NCBI GenBank assembly: GCA_964510205.1
Contig: CAZEBW010000080.1
Span: forward strand, 1 to 16,279
DNA: 16,279 nucleotides
Source of the DNA: CAZEBW01 sp964510205
GTDB lineage: Bacteria; Chloroflexota; Anaerolineae; VGOG01
Reading direction: 5' to 3'
The position numbers and the translations under genes were made by a program. Numbering within the stretch: the first letter of the stretch is position 1; each line of letters opens with the position of its first letter. Below are positions 1 through 6,911 of the stretch, piece after piece. The notes below the pieces were generated by a model. That model had not been told where the DNA came from, made no database searches, and saw nothing but the letters and a program-made list of their open reading frames with translations.

Positions 1-74
1 AAGATGGGAGACATTATACCGTAAAAAGCGGCAGAGACTTATTCGACATGATTTGCGTCGCTAAACATTCCCTG
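1..74 (-). mobile_element. End of a transposable element related to the MITE at 12487-12711 (runs off the window)
   Basis: Read on the minus strand from position 74, the sequence begins CAGGGAATGTT, has 18 divergent bases, then CGAATAAGTC (36-45). The MITE left end has the same two blocks at exactly the same 29-base offset (12487-12497 and 12516-12525). The matched blocks and equal spacing make a shared element end much more likely than chance. The rest lies outside the window, so it could be another MITE or the full-length element that mobilises it. A candidate target duplication, 75-79 (TGTCT), cannot be tested without the other end. Confidence 0.55.
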
Positions 75-157
75 TGTCTAAGACCCATTTGTCGTTCTGG
101 CTGTTTTTGAACCGGCTTCCAGGCTTGTTCCTTCCATGGGCCCTCCAGGTTAGTCAC
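14..157 (-). pseudogene. Possible broken start of the gene downstream of the permease
   Basis: In DppB-type operons a DppC-type permease normally follows directly. Here two candidate starts sit just past the permease stop. A GTG at 157 opens a 47-codon frame beginning VTNLEGPWKEQAWKPV. An ATG at 138, behind a good GGAGG, gives only 19 codons before TAG. Neither continues to the window edge as a hydrophobic permease, and the GTG frame runs into the mobile-element end at position 74 after about 27 codons. A gene interrupted by the element is plausible, but the product is not recognisable and both frames may be meaningless. Confidence 0.2.
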
Positions 158-182
158 CTCACTTGAATTGAAATATTCCCTA

Positions 183-1115
183 TTACTCATAACGGATGCG
201 AGGGTCTATGATCACGTAGATGATATCCACCACCAAGTTTGCCAAAACAAAGGTAAGCGAAGTAACCAGGATCACACCCTGAATAAGGGGGTAGTCTCTC
301 CTGCCTACGGCCTCCACCAAAAGGCGACCCAGGCCGGGCATGTTAAAGATCGTTTCCGTCAGGACAGCGCCACCCAGGATCAGACCGAATTGCATCCCCA
401 CTACGGTGACGACTGGGATAATGGCATTCTTGAAAGCGTGTCTCAGGTAGACACCCTTGTCTCGCAGCCCCTTGGCCCGGGCGGTGCGGATATAGTCTTC
501 CAGCAGTACATCCACCATGGTAGAACGCACCATCCGGGTGATCAGCGCGGCAAAGGAGGTTCCCAGAGTGATGGAGGGTAGCACCAGGGCCTTCGGCCCG
601 TGTTCAGCAAAGGAGCCGCCAGCAGGAAACCAACGTAATTTCAGGGAGAAAGCGATCAACAGCAGTATTCCTAACCAGAAAACGGGCATCGAGACGCCGA
701 TCATCGCCAACACACGGCTGCCGTTGTCAATGACAGAGTTCTTGTGGATTGCAGAGATGATGCCCAGGGGAATAGCTATCAACAAGGCGACTGTCATGGA
801 CCCTAGAGCCAGGATGATAGTGTACGGCAGTCGGCTAAGGATGAGATCTTGCACTGTCTCCCCGGCCACGATGCTCCGCCCCAAATCCCCACGTAACACC
901 TTGCCAAGCCACCAAAAGTACTGCCCTAAGACGGGTTTATCCAGACCCAGTTCGTGCTCCATCTGGCGTGCCACCTCTGGGTCGTAATCCATGCCCAGAG
1001 CAGCGTGGATGGGGTCGCCGGGGGCAAAACGGATCAGGGAAAAGACCAATAACGAGATTCCTAACAGCACAGGGAAAAGAAGTACCAATCGTCGGGCAAT
1101 ATATCGCATCACCAT
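183..1115 (-). CDS. DppB/OppB-type ABC transporter permease
   Basis: Inner-membrane permease of a peptide/opine/nickel-class ABC importer, forming one half of the translocation pore. The 310 residues are full length for DppB. An N-terminal membrane helix (about 9-30) is followed by a periplasmic loop with the typical RFAPGDP (29-35), then five hydrophobic segments near 98-122, 135-160, 178-196, 232-257 and 278-303. The cytoplasmic EAA loop that docks on the ATPase is clear at 205-235 (DYIRTARAKGL, then FKNAIIP). The ATG at 1115 has a GGAGG about 10 bases upstream. It starts 32 bp after the dehydrogenase stop, so it is probably co-transcribed with the dehydrogenase and the binding protein. The partner DppC permease and the ATPases are not in the window. 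The solute cannot be told from the permease. Confidence 0.95.
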   Translation of the reverse strand: MVMRYIARRLVLLFPVLLGISLLVFSLIRFAPGDPIHAALGMDYDPEVARQMEHELGLDKPVLGQYFWWLGKVLRGDLGRSIVAGETVQDLILSRLPYTIILALGSMTVALLIAIPLGIISAIHKNSVIDNGSRVLAMIGVSMPVFWLGILLLIAFSLKLRWFPAGGSFAEHGPKALVLPSITLGTSFAALITRMVRSTMVDVLLEDYIRTARAKGLRDKGVYLRHAFKNAIIPVVTVVGMQFGLILGGAVLTETIFNMPGLGRLLVEAVGRRDYPLIQGVILVTSLTFVLANLVVDIIYVIIDPRIRYE

Positions 1116-1147
1116 TGGGCTTTCCCTCCTCTAGACAGAAGCCTGGC

Positions 1148-2101
1148 TCAGTATTCTCTTGACCGGTCAATGACATTCAACAACGGCTGATGAGACAGGT
1201 ACCGCTCCAGGTTGGTACAAAAGACCTCAGCAGCCCGTGCCCGATAATCCTTGCTCCAGGACGATATATGAGGCGAGATAATGACATTTTCCAAATCCCA
1301 CAGTTCGTTATCAGGGGGTAGGGGTTCGTTTTCGAACACGTCCAGCGCCGCCCCAGCGATGCGCTTCTCCTGAAGGGCTGCAATGAGTGCTCGTTCCTGG
1401 ACGACAGCGCCTCGACAGACGTTGATCAAATAAGCCGTCTCCTTCATCGCATGCAATTCCCGCGAGCCAATCATCCTATATGTTTCCCCTGTCAGTGGTA
1501 CTGCCAGGGCGACGAAATCCGCTTCGCCCAGGATCTCATGCAATTGATCCGGCCCTGCTACGCGTTCAACACATGGCACTGGGTCTGGTGAGCGTTTGAC
1601 ACCGATCACCCGCAACCCCATGGCGGTGGCCTTGCGGGCCACGGCCCGGCCAATGTTCCCGAGGCCTACAAGTGCCAATGTCTTGCCCTCCAATCTGTCA
1701 GTTGCCCATCTCTCCTCCCACCGCCTTTGCGACTGATTTCGGATCAAGCGGGGGAAATTCCAGACCAACATCAAGAGAACACAGATGACATAGTTGGCCA
1801 TCATCTCGGCATTGAGTCCAGGGGTATGAGTGATGATAATCTCGGGATCGAAATCGCTGAGTGGCCGCAGGCGGTCTATACCCGTGCCCCCCAGGTGAAG
1901 CCATTTCAGATGCAGCAGATCTAACACCATACTTCTCTCATACTTGCGAGCGACACAAATGATTTCAGCCTCACGCGTCGCCTCCATGAACCCTTCAGGG
2001 GTGTCCTCGATTCGGGCCTCAACTTGAGGGAATCGGCGCAGGATGAAGGCATACGCCTCTGAATCATCGGTGTAGATTGCCAACTTGGGTCGCTCTTCCA
2101 T
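1148..2101 (-). CDS. D-2-hydroxyacid dehydrogenase family protein
   Basis: Cytosolic NAD(P)-dependent oxidoreductase of the D-isomer 2-hydroxyacid dehydrogenase family, interconverting a 2-oxoacid and a D-2-hydroxyacid. The 317 residues carry the split catalytic domain, a Rossmann core with GLGNIG at 146-151, and the catalytic set R230 (in NVCRGAVV), E259 (in FENEPLP) and H278 (in ISPHISSW). The second Rossmann strand ends in VIGVKRSP with basic residues and no acidic one, which favours NADP(H). I chose the ATG at 2101 over an in-frame ATG at 2137 because a GGAG lies 6 bases upstream of it; the upstream extension would run through the intercistronic hairpin. It lies between the binding-protein and permease genes, an unusual place, so it probably acts on an intermediate of the imported compound. 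It resembles glyoxylate/hydroxypyruvate reductases, but the substrate is unknown. Confidence 0.92.
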   Translation of the reverse strand: MEERPKLAIYTDDSEAYAFILRRFPQVEARIEDTPEGFMEATREAEIICVARKYERSMVLDLLHLKWLHLGGTGIDRLRPLSDFDPEIIITHTPGLNAEMMANYVICVLLMLVWNFPRLIRNQSQRRWEERWATDRLEGKTLALVGLGNIGRAVARKATAMGLRVIGVKRSPDPVPCVERVAGPDQLHEILGEADFVALAVPLTGETYRMIGSRELHAMKETAYLINVCRGAVVQERALIAALQEKRIAGAALDVFENEPLPPDNELWDLENVIISPHISSWSKDYRARAAEVFCTNLERYLSHQPLLNVIDRSREY

Positions 2102-2121
2102 GTTCGACTCCAAAGTCAGGT

Positions 2122-2156
2122 GTGGCGGCAGCAGCAATCGTGACTGCTGCCGCCAC
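2122..2156 (-). promoter_or_regulatory. Perfect 13-bp intercistronic hairpin
   Basis: The arms GTGGCGGCAGCAG (2122-2134) and CTGCTGCCGCCAC (2144-2156) are exact reverse complements around a 9-base loop. It lies between the binding-protein stop and the dehydrogenase start, 14 bases before that gene's GGAG. No U-run follows, so it is not a standard intrinsic terminator. Its place after the binding-protein gene fits a 3'-end stabiliser or partial attenuator that keeps the binding protein more abundant than downstream products, as known in maltose-type operons. Confidence 0.75.
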
Positions 2157-2215
2157 GGGTAAAGTCATACCAGGGGCATACCTGTCATCCGCTCGCCAGG
2201 CCGTCCGTTCTGGCT

Positions 2216-3985
2216 TTACTTGTCGAGCCAGACCTCTTGCAACGGCCAGTCATCGCGGATAAAGATGCCCAGACCCTTCACATAGTCGTGGGAGAGGTTG
2301 ACGTTCTTCAGCCAACCGAGAATGAGGCACAGCGCATCATCAGTGATTAACTCCGAGATCTCACGGTAGGCCTCGATGGCCTCCTCCCGATCGGTGATGA
2401 CCCAGGCGTCATCCAGCATCTGCTCCACCTCGGGATGCTGATGTCCACCAGGCTGGTTGTAACCGAACAGATCAAGGGACGAGCTGCTGTGGTACATTCG
2501 CCAGCTAAAGTCGGTAGTGGGAATGCCAAACTTGAGCCGGTACACAGAAGCCTGGTAGCCGGGGTTGGCCGTCCCTTCCTTGGGCCAGGTCTTGGCTACC
2601 CAAGCTGGTTTTTCCATCGCGTTCACCGTTACATTGACCCCTATTTCAGCCAATTGAGCCTGGATCATGGTGACCATGTCAATGTGCTCGGTGGCACTGG
2701 TGGTTACGATCTCGAACTCGAGAGGGTTGGCCTCCGTATAGCCCGCCTCGGCCAGCATCTCCTTGGCCTTGTCGGGACTATACGGGTAGAAATCGGCATC
2801 GGGATCGTAGGCCCAGTGCCAGGGTGGAAAGATGCCCTGTCCCTTGGGGGCATAGCCATAATAGACAGTGTCCATGATGGCCTGGCGGTCAATAGCATAG
2901 AAGACCGCCTGGCGGACCTTCTTGTCGTCGAAGGGAGGTTGGGTTGTATTGAGATAGAAGACTTTCTCGTCACCCGAATCGTGCTCCTGGATCTGGACTG
3001 CGGGGTCCTTAAGCAGATCCGCGACGTCTTTCCAGGGCGGCTCCATCAGAAGATCTATCTCCCCAGTCAGGAAGGAGATGATCCGGGTGGACTCCTCAGG
3101 GATGGCCTTGTAGACGATGGCATCCAGGTAGGCCGGCTCGCCCCAGTAGTCCTCGTTTCTCACCAGGGTGATGTGATCGTCTTTGACCCACTCCTTGAAC
3201 TTGAAGGGCCCTGTGCCTACTGCTCCCTTGAGCCCATAGTCCTCACCCAACTCCTCAAAGGCCTCCTTGGAGACGATGTCCATATACTTGTCGGCAGCCA
3301 TCATGGGGAGAAAGTCATCCCAAGGCTTCTTGAGGGTGATCTTGACGGTGTACTGGTCCAGAGCCTCGACGCTCTCCACAGCCGCTTGGAACCTCGGTGC
3401 CTGGGTACTCTTTTGATCCTCGAACTTGCCCAAGAGCCGGTCAAAGGTCCACAGCACATCGTCGGCGTCAAAGTCGGTCCCGTTGTGGAACTTGACCCCC
3501 TCTCGGAGATGGAAAATGTAGGTGACGTCATCGGGCCTCTCGGGCATTTCCTTGGCCAGGCCTGGTATAAAGTTCCCGTCCTTATCTATGTTCACCAGGC
3601 TGTCTGTGATGTTGACTTGCACGTAGCAACCTTCCGTGCCCGAATCGATCTGAGGGTGTAGGTTCTTGGGCCACTCGGCGAAGGCTACGTGCAGGGTTCC
3701 GCCCTTTTTCGGCCCAGTCGGAACTGGTGCCGGTGCCTCGGTGGGTTCAGGCGTTGCTGTCACTACGACTTCTACTTCCTTCTCCACCACCTTGGTCACC
3801 TCGACCTCTTTCTCCACCACCTTGGTCACCTCGACCTCTTTCTCCACCACCTTGGTCACTTCGACCTCTTTCTCGACTACGACCGTCTTCTCCACAACGG
3901 CCGGTGTTGGGGTAGCGGCCGGTCCGCAGGCCCCAACCAGCATCATGACAACCCCTGTGACCAATAGAGCTTTTAGCAGTTTCAT
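2216..3985 (-). CDS. Family 5 (DppA/OppA-type) substrate-binding lipoprotein
   Basis: Extracytoplasmic binding protein of the same ABC importer as the permease at 183-1115. At 589 residues it is a normal SBP_bac_5 protein plus a long spacer. Residues 1-20 are a lipoprotein signal with lipobox VGAC (C20 lipidated). Residues about 29-75 are a charged Val/Glu/Lys repeat, then a TATPEPTEAPAPVP linker, with the binding domain from about 95 (GGTLHVAFAEWP) to the C-terminus. DPDADFYPYSPDKAKEMLAEAGY is family-typical. The ATG at 3985 has AGGAGG close upstream; the in-frame ATG at 4021 would spoil the signal peptide. It is first gene of the transporter operon, and its upstream leader is interrupted by an insertion sequence, so expression may be altered. 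Family members bind peptides but also opines, ectoine-like solutes or glycans, so specificity is open. Confidence 0.95.
   Translation of the reverse strand: MKLLKALLVTGVVMMLVGACGPAATPTPAVVEKTVVVEKEVEVTKVVEKEVEVTKVVEKEVEVTKVVEKEVEVVVTATPEPTEAPAPVPTGPKKGGTLHVAFAEWPKNLHPQIDSGTEGCYVQVNITDSLVNIDKDGNFIPGLAKEMPERPDDVTYIFHLREGVKFHNGTDFDADDVLWTFDRLLGKFEDQKSTQAPRFQAAVESVEALDQYTVKITLKKPWDDFLPMMAADKYMDIVSKEAFEELGEDYGLKGAVGTGPFKFKEWVKDDHITLVRNEDYWGEPAYLDAIVYKAIPEESTRIISFLTGEIDLLMEPPWKDVADLLKDPAVQIQEHDSGDEKVFYLNTTQPPFDDKKVRQAVFYAIDRQAIMDTVYYGYAPKGQGIFPPWHWAYDPDADFYPYSPDKAKEMLAEAGYTEANPLEFEIVTTSATEHIDMVTMIQAQLAEIGVNVTVNAMEKPAWVAKTWPKEGTANPGYQASVYRLKFGIPTTDFSWRMYHSSSSLDLFGYNQPGGHQHPEVEQMLDDAWVITDREEAIEAYREISELITDDALCLILGWLKNVNLSHDYVKGLGIFIRDDWPLQEVWLDK
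3781..3870 (-). repeat. Three tandem 30-bp in-frame repeats encoding the lipoprotein spacer
   Basis: Three contiguous 30-bp units (3781-3810, 3811-3840, 3841-3870) are identical except for one base in the third. Each encodes ten residues of the EKEVEVTKVV type. With flanking degenerate units they give a stalk between the lipid anchor and the binding domain. Units have no spacers, so this is not a CRISPR. Near-identical DNA suggests recent slippage, so copy number may vary between strains. Confidence 0.9.
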
Positions 3986-4117
3986 CCTAATATCCTCCTC
4001 CTTCTTAGACTCCAGTTTCATCTTCCAGGCGGCGCCGAACTAGCGCCCCCTGATCGCCATTGCGGACGAAGCCGCAATGTTCCTGCAGTTCAAGAAATAT
4101 CCGCGGGGCACCTCCTT
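3986..4117 (-). promoter_or_regulatory. Leader of the binding-protein gene with a small hairpin, cut off by an insertion sequence
   Basis: This 132-bp stretch lies between the binding-protein start and the putative end of the 4128-6034 element. It holds the strong AGGAGG ribosome site and a hairpin with ATTGCGG (4059-4065) and CCGCAAT (4072-4078), whose minus-strand loop has a TTCG core. I find no convincing promoter inside it. The native promoter was therefore probably upstream and is now separated by the island. Confidence 0.4.
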
Positions 4118-4127
4118 TCTCGTCGGG

Positions 4128-6034
4128 AGCTCTCTCGGAAAGTCCCATAGTGGGTTTTCACGAGTGAACAACTACTTGGGACATCCGATCTCTTAACAAT
4201 TTACCCCCACCGTCGTGTTTGTGGTATCATGGATGTAGGTATTCAACACCCGCAGCGCCTGGCCCACCAGGCGGAAAGGAGACACCCATGATACCACCAC
4301 CCTTCCCGCACAAGCATTATCTCCGCTCTGTGCGCAATAAGGCCCGCCGCTACAGCGGCCTCCGGACCGATCACCGCCATTTCTCGGTCTGGCGCAAGCT
4401 GAAAGAGGCCAACCTAGACGATGCCTACGCCATCTTGGCCCCGTTGTATGCAGAGGGCAAGGGATGCCCAGCACGCCACCCCGTCTGTATGTTCCGCTCC
4501 TGTCTGGCCATGATGTTGTGCGGTGTCACCAGCTTCACCGTCTGGGTCAAAATGATGCGCGACGAACCCTTCTACGCCTTCATCAGCGGTTTCCAGCCCG
4601 AAGATACCCCCGGCGTAGGCACCTTCTACGACTTCCAAGACCGCCTGCTGCAACGCCCACGCCAGCCCCGTACCACCAAGCGTCGCCCCTACCGAACCCG
4701 AAACCAACGGGACAAAGCCGACTACCACAAGGACAAGAACGACCTGCGACCTCACCAGAACATCGTCAAGCGCCTGGCTGACCGCATCCTGGCCCGCCCC
4801 TTCCAACCCACGCCGCTGGCCGCCATCCTGGAGGGCTATGGCGATTTCTCTGCCCTCCCCATCTGGGAGCAGATTCTCCAGTCTCTCTTTTACACCTGCT
4901 TCGTCGCCCGCTCCGTTGACCTGAAGTTCATTGACCTGGAGAACCTCCACGTCGCCGGCGACGGGTCTAAGCTCCCCACCTGGGCCAATCCCCACGGTAA
5001 GAAGCTGTGCGACTGCGACAACCGAGGCAAGAAACCCGAACAGCGCTGCCGCTGCCACCGCACCTACAACGATCGCTTGGCCCTCTGGGGCTGGGACAGC
5101 TACCGCAAGTGCTGGGTCTATGGTCACAGCTTCTACGAACTGACCAGCTACAGCCTTCAACACCGTTGCCAACTGCCCCTGGTCCTCTCTATGGCCGACT
5201 GCAACCGCCACGACAGCGTCCATGGCCTGTCCACCCTCCACCGCGGTTGCGAAACCTTCGGCCTGTTCATCCAAACCGCTTCCCTGGATGCGGCTCACGA
5301 TGCCTTGGGCCTCTTCCGCCTGGCAACCCAACGTTGGCAGACGGCTCTCGTTGTCCCTATCAACGAGCGCAACAAGGACAACCTCCAATACGCCGGCCCC
5401 TTGCGCCTCGAAGAGGGTATCCCCATCTGCCTCGCTGGAAAACCAATGAAGCGCTGGGGTTTCTGCCCAGACCGCCTGCGCATCAAGTGGCGCTGCCCCT
5501 TGGCCGCCACCAAGAAGACTCCAGAGGTTACCACCTGCCCTCATTTCGACAACGGCTGCTCCAATTCACCCTACGGACGGGTCATCTACACCTATCCCCG
5601 GGAGAACTACCGACTCCACACCGTCATCCCAAGGAATAGCGACCTTTGGCAATGCCACCAAGATGCCCGCTCCTGTGCTGAGCGCTCCGTCAAGCGTAAG
5701 AAGTACGACTTTCACCTCCTCCAGACGCGCACTGCGGGCCGTGACCGCTTGTTCTTCCGGGTGATGCTAGCCGCCATGTGTCAGCACATCGACGCCCAGG
5801 TGACCCACGCTGCCGACCGGCTGAACTGAACCGCTGACGGGTGTTCGACAACCTGTGAGCCTCTCCACCACCGAGTGGATCCCCCACTGCGGCTATTGCC
5901 CCCAGCCTTGTTAATGTCCCACCAACACCGCTTTGATTCTTGCCCACCCCAAAACTACCAGCTACTCCGCCCTACCTCCATCGCCAACCTATTTAGCTTT
6001 CACTACTGCTTCTGCTCACCGACTTTCCGGGAGA
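4128..6034 (+). mobile_element. 1.9-kb insertion sequence with IS5/IS1182-like DDE transposase (boundaries provisional)
   Basis: The element surrounds the intact transposase at 4288-5829. Inverted arms TCTCTCGGAAAGTC (4131-4144) and GACTTTCCGGGAGA (6021-6034) match at 13 of 14 bases. A 10-bp direct repeat TCTCGTCGGG flanks them at 4118-4127 and 6035-6044. On the left, three extra bases (AGC) separate repeat and arm, so the ends are not perfectly flush. A competing inner pair, TGGGACAT at 4177-4184 and ATGTCCCA at 5914-5921, has no target duplication. The 205 bp after the transposase stop contain no gene. The transposase reads opposite to the flanking operon. Confidence 0.55.
4288..5829 (+). 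CDS. DDE transposase, IS5/IS1182-like group
   Basis: Transposase of the surrounding element. The 513 residues appear intact. An N-terminal InsH-type region (about 60-120, RSCLAMMLCGVTSFTVWV then GVGTFYDFQDRL) precedes a basic linker (125-155) and a DDE catalytic core. Likely catalytic residues are D225 (AGDGSKL), D334 (SLDAAHD) and E465 (CAERSVKRKK), spaced as in IS4-clan enzymes. Between the first two lies a cysteine cluster (C241, C243, C254, C256) resembling a small metal-binding knuckle. The ATG at 4288 has GGAAAGGAG about 6 bases upstream; the in-frame ATG at 4219 lacks such a site. Family placement rests on motifs only. It could belong to one of the unclassified ISNCY groups. Confidence 0.85.
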   Translation: MIPPPFPHKHYLRSVRNKARRYSGLRTDHRHFSVWRKLKEANLDDAYAILAPLYAEGKGCPARHPVCMFRSCLAMMLCGVTSFTVWVKMMRDEPFYAFISGFQPEDTPGVGTFYDFQDRLLQRPRQPRTTKRRPYRTRNQRDKADYHKDKNDLRPHQNIVKRLADRILARPFQPTPLAAILEGYGDFSALPIWEQILQSLFYTCFVARSVDLKFIDLENLHVAGDGSKLPTWANPHGKKLCDCDNRGKKPEQRCRCHRTYNDRLALWGWDSYRKCWVYGHSFYELTSYSLQHRCQLPLVLSMADCNRHDSVHGLSTLHRGCETFGLFIQTASLDAAHDALGLFRLATQRWQTALVVPINERNKDNLQYAGPLRLEEGIPICLAGKPMKRWGFCPDRLRIKWRCPLAATKKTPEVTTCPHFDNGCSNSPYGRVIYTYPRENYRLHTVIPRNSDLWQCHQDARSCAERSVKRKKYDFHLLQTRTAGRDRLFFRVMLAAMCQHIDAQVTHAADRLN

Positions 6035-6117
6035 TCTCGTCGGGTCCGCCCAAGCTCTGCCTCGGTGTCCTCGACCTCCAAAGGAGTTAGCACTCCAATC
6101 CAGTCGCTCCTTTTTCA
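5830..6117. other. Non-coding stretch: right end of the first element, then remnant of the native intergenic region
   Basis: No credible gene is present. 5830-6034 belongs to the right end of the 4128-6034 element. 6035-6117 appears to be the original sequence downstream of the deacylase gene that now ends at 8827. Read on the minus strand this remnant starts TGAAAAAGGAGCG and contains a small hairpin GGAGT-GCTA-ACTCC (6083-6096). A 25-codon minus-strand frame from a GTG crosses the junction and is probably meaningless. Confidence 0.5.
6110..6117. repeat. Left target-site duplication of the ISL3 element (CTTTTTCA)
   Basis: CTTTTTCA directly precedes the left terminal repeat (6118) and recurs at 8822-8829 directly after the right terminal repeat. 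Eight bases is the duplication length usual for the ISL3 family. Confidence 0.85.
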
Positions 6118-6216
6118 GGCTCTCCGTCATAAATTGTAGAGAATTGTCAAGTTAGAAAAACTGGGAACTCCGTGTACAATCTCTCGTACTTACCCTGAGA
6201 GACAAGGAGCTCCCAG

Positions 6217-6819
6217 ATGCGGCAGAATGGTATCACAATTTCGCTTGAGTTGCCAGAATTCAATGTGTTGTGGGCTGCCGAACACGATTCTCTCGTCAAG
6301 ATCAAGGTGGTCAAAGGAGTCGAGTTTGCCATTTGCCCGAAATGTGGCAGAGTCACCCAGCATTTCCATGATGACCGCGTAGATGATATTTGGGATGTGC
6401 CTATCCTGGGCAAAGGGGTCGAGCTCCTGGTTGTGAAGCGACGGTGGTGGTGTGACAATGCCGACTGTCAACAGACCACTCCTTTTACTGAGGGGTTTGA
6501 TAGCTTGGACTTGGGGCAACATCGCACTCACCGACTGAATGCTCATATCTATCGCTTGGCCAAACGAATGTCCAACGCCGAGGTGGTGAGAGAACTGGCT
6601 CACTATCACGTTCCTATCAGCGAGAGCACTGTCAGGCGTCTCCATCAAGCCTTTGCCCAGCAGGAGGTCGACAACCGCCCCATCCGTAGACGGCCTGTTA
6701 TCGGAATAGATGAATTCAGTATTAAGAAGCGACATACCTACGCCACCATCATCACCGATTTGATTAACAAAGACATAGTGGATACCTTTGACAGAACTTT
6801 ACCAATTAACATAATTTAG
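6217..6819 (+). pseudogene. ISL3-family transposase, truncated by insertion
   Basis: The N-terminal half of an ISL3 transposase, normally about 400 residues. Residues 1-192 are genuine; the last eight (from 6793) are encoded by the end of the inserted element. Visible parts are a zinc-ribbon (C40, C43, C79, C84 in CPKCG and CDNADC), a helix-turn-helix region (about 110-145, ISESTVRRLHQ) and the first catalytic aspartate D165 in VIGIDEFSIKK. The remaining DDE residues are lost. The ATG at 6217 has AAGGAG 8 bases upstream. The protein could still bind the ISL3 ends but cannot catalyse transposition. Confidence 0.9.
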
Positions 6820-6876
6820 AGTTGTTGTTTCCCGGTGGACGCTCAGCTGGACAATGAGCGACACCTGTGGCATCCT

Positions 6877-6902
6877 CTATCGTCATCCACGAGAAACGAT
6901 AG
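6877..6902 (+). promoter_or_regulatory. Hairpin abutting the transposase ribosome site
   Basis: CTATCGT (6877-6883) pairs with ACGATAG (6896-6902). The 3' arm runs into AGGAGG (6901-6906), the ribosome site for the ATG at 6912. In read-through transcripts it could limit translation, a control known for several insertion sequences. No direct evidence of function. Confidence 0.35.
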
Positions 6903-6911
6903 GAGGACATC

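Noticed and set aside
1..40. Minus-strand promoter based on TATAAT at 13-18
   Set aside because: No acceptable -35 hexamer lies 16-18 bases upstream, and the site is inside the repeat-element end.
2435..3661. Long plus-strand open frame of 408 codons
   Set aside because: It lies wholly opposite the binding-protein gene, whose family motifs are clear, and has no domain of its own; it is a reverse-strand shadow of a GC-rich gene.
3781..3870. Short tandem repeats as a CRISPR array
   Set aside because: The units are contiguous with no spacers and encode the periodic stalk of the lipoprotein.
4022..4130. T-box-like leader before the binding-protein gene (minus strand GGAGGTGCCCCGCGG followed by TTCGTCC)
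   Set aside because: The essential TGGN bulge of the T-box is absent (GTG instead), there is no recognisable Stem I, and the upstream part is occupied by an insertion sequence. Covariance-model search of the reconstructed 215-nt leader would settle it.
4414..5544. Long minus-strand open frame of 376 codons
   Set aside because: It is antisense to the intact transposase, with alanine/glycine/valine-rich shadow composition and no recognisable domain.
5007..5639. Plus-strand 210-codon frame inside the transposase gene
   Set aside because: It is an out-of-frame reading of the DDE core, proline/leucine/arginine-rich and without a ribosome site.
6145..6164. Left ISL3 terminus placed at TGTCAAGTTAGAAAAACTGG
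   Set aside because: Similarity to the right end is weaker there and no target duplication results; placing the end at 6118 gives better matching ends and an exact 8-bp duplication.
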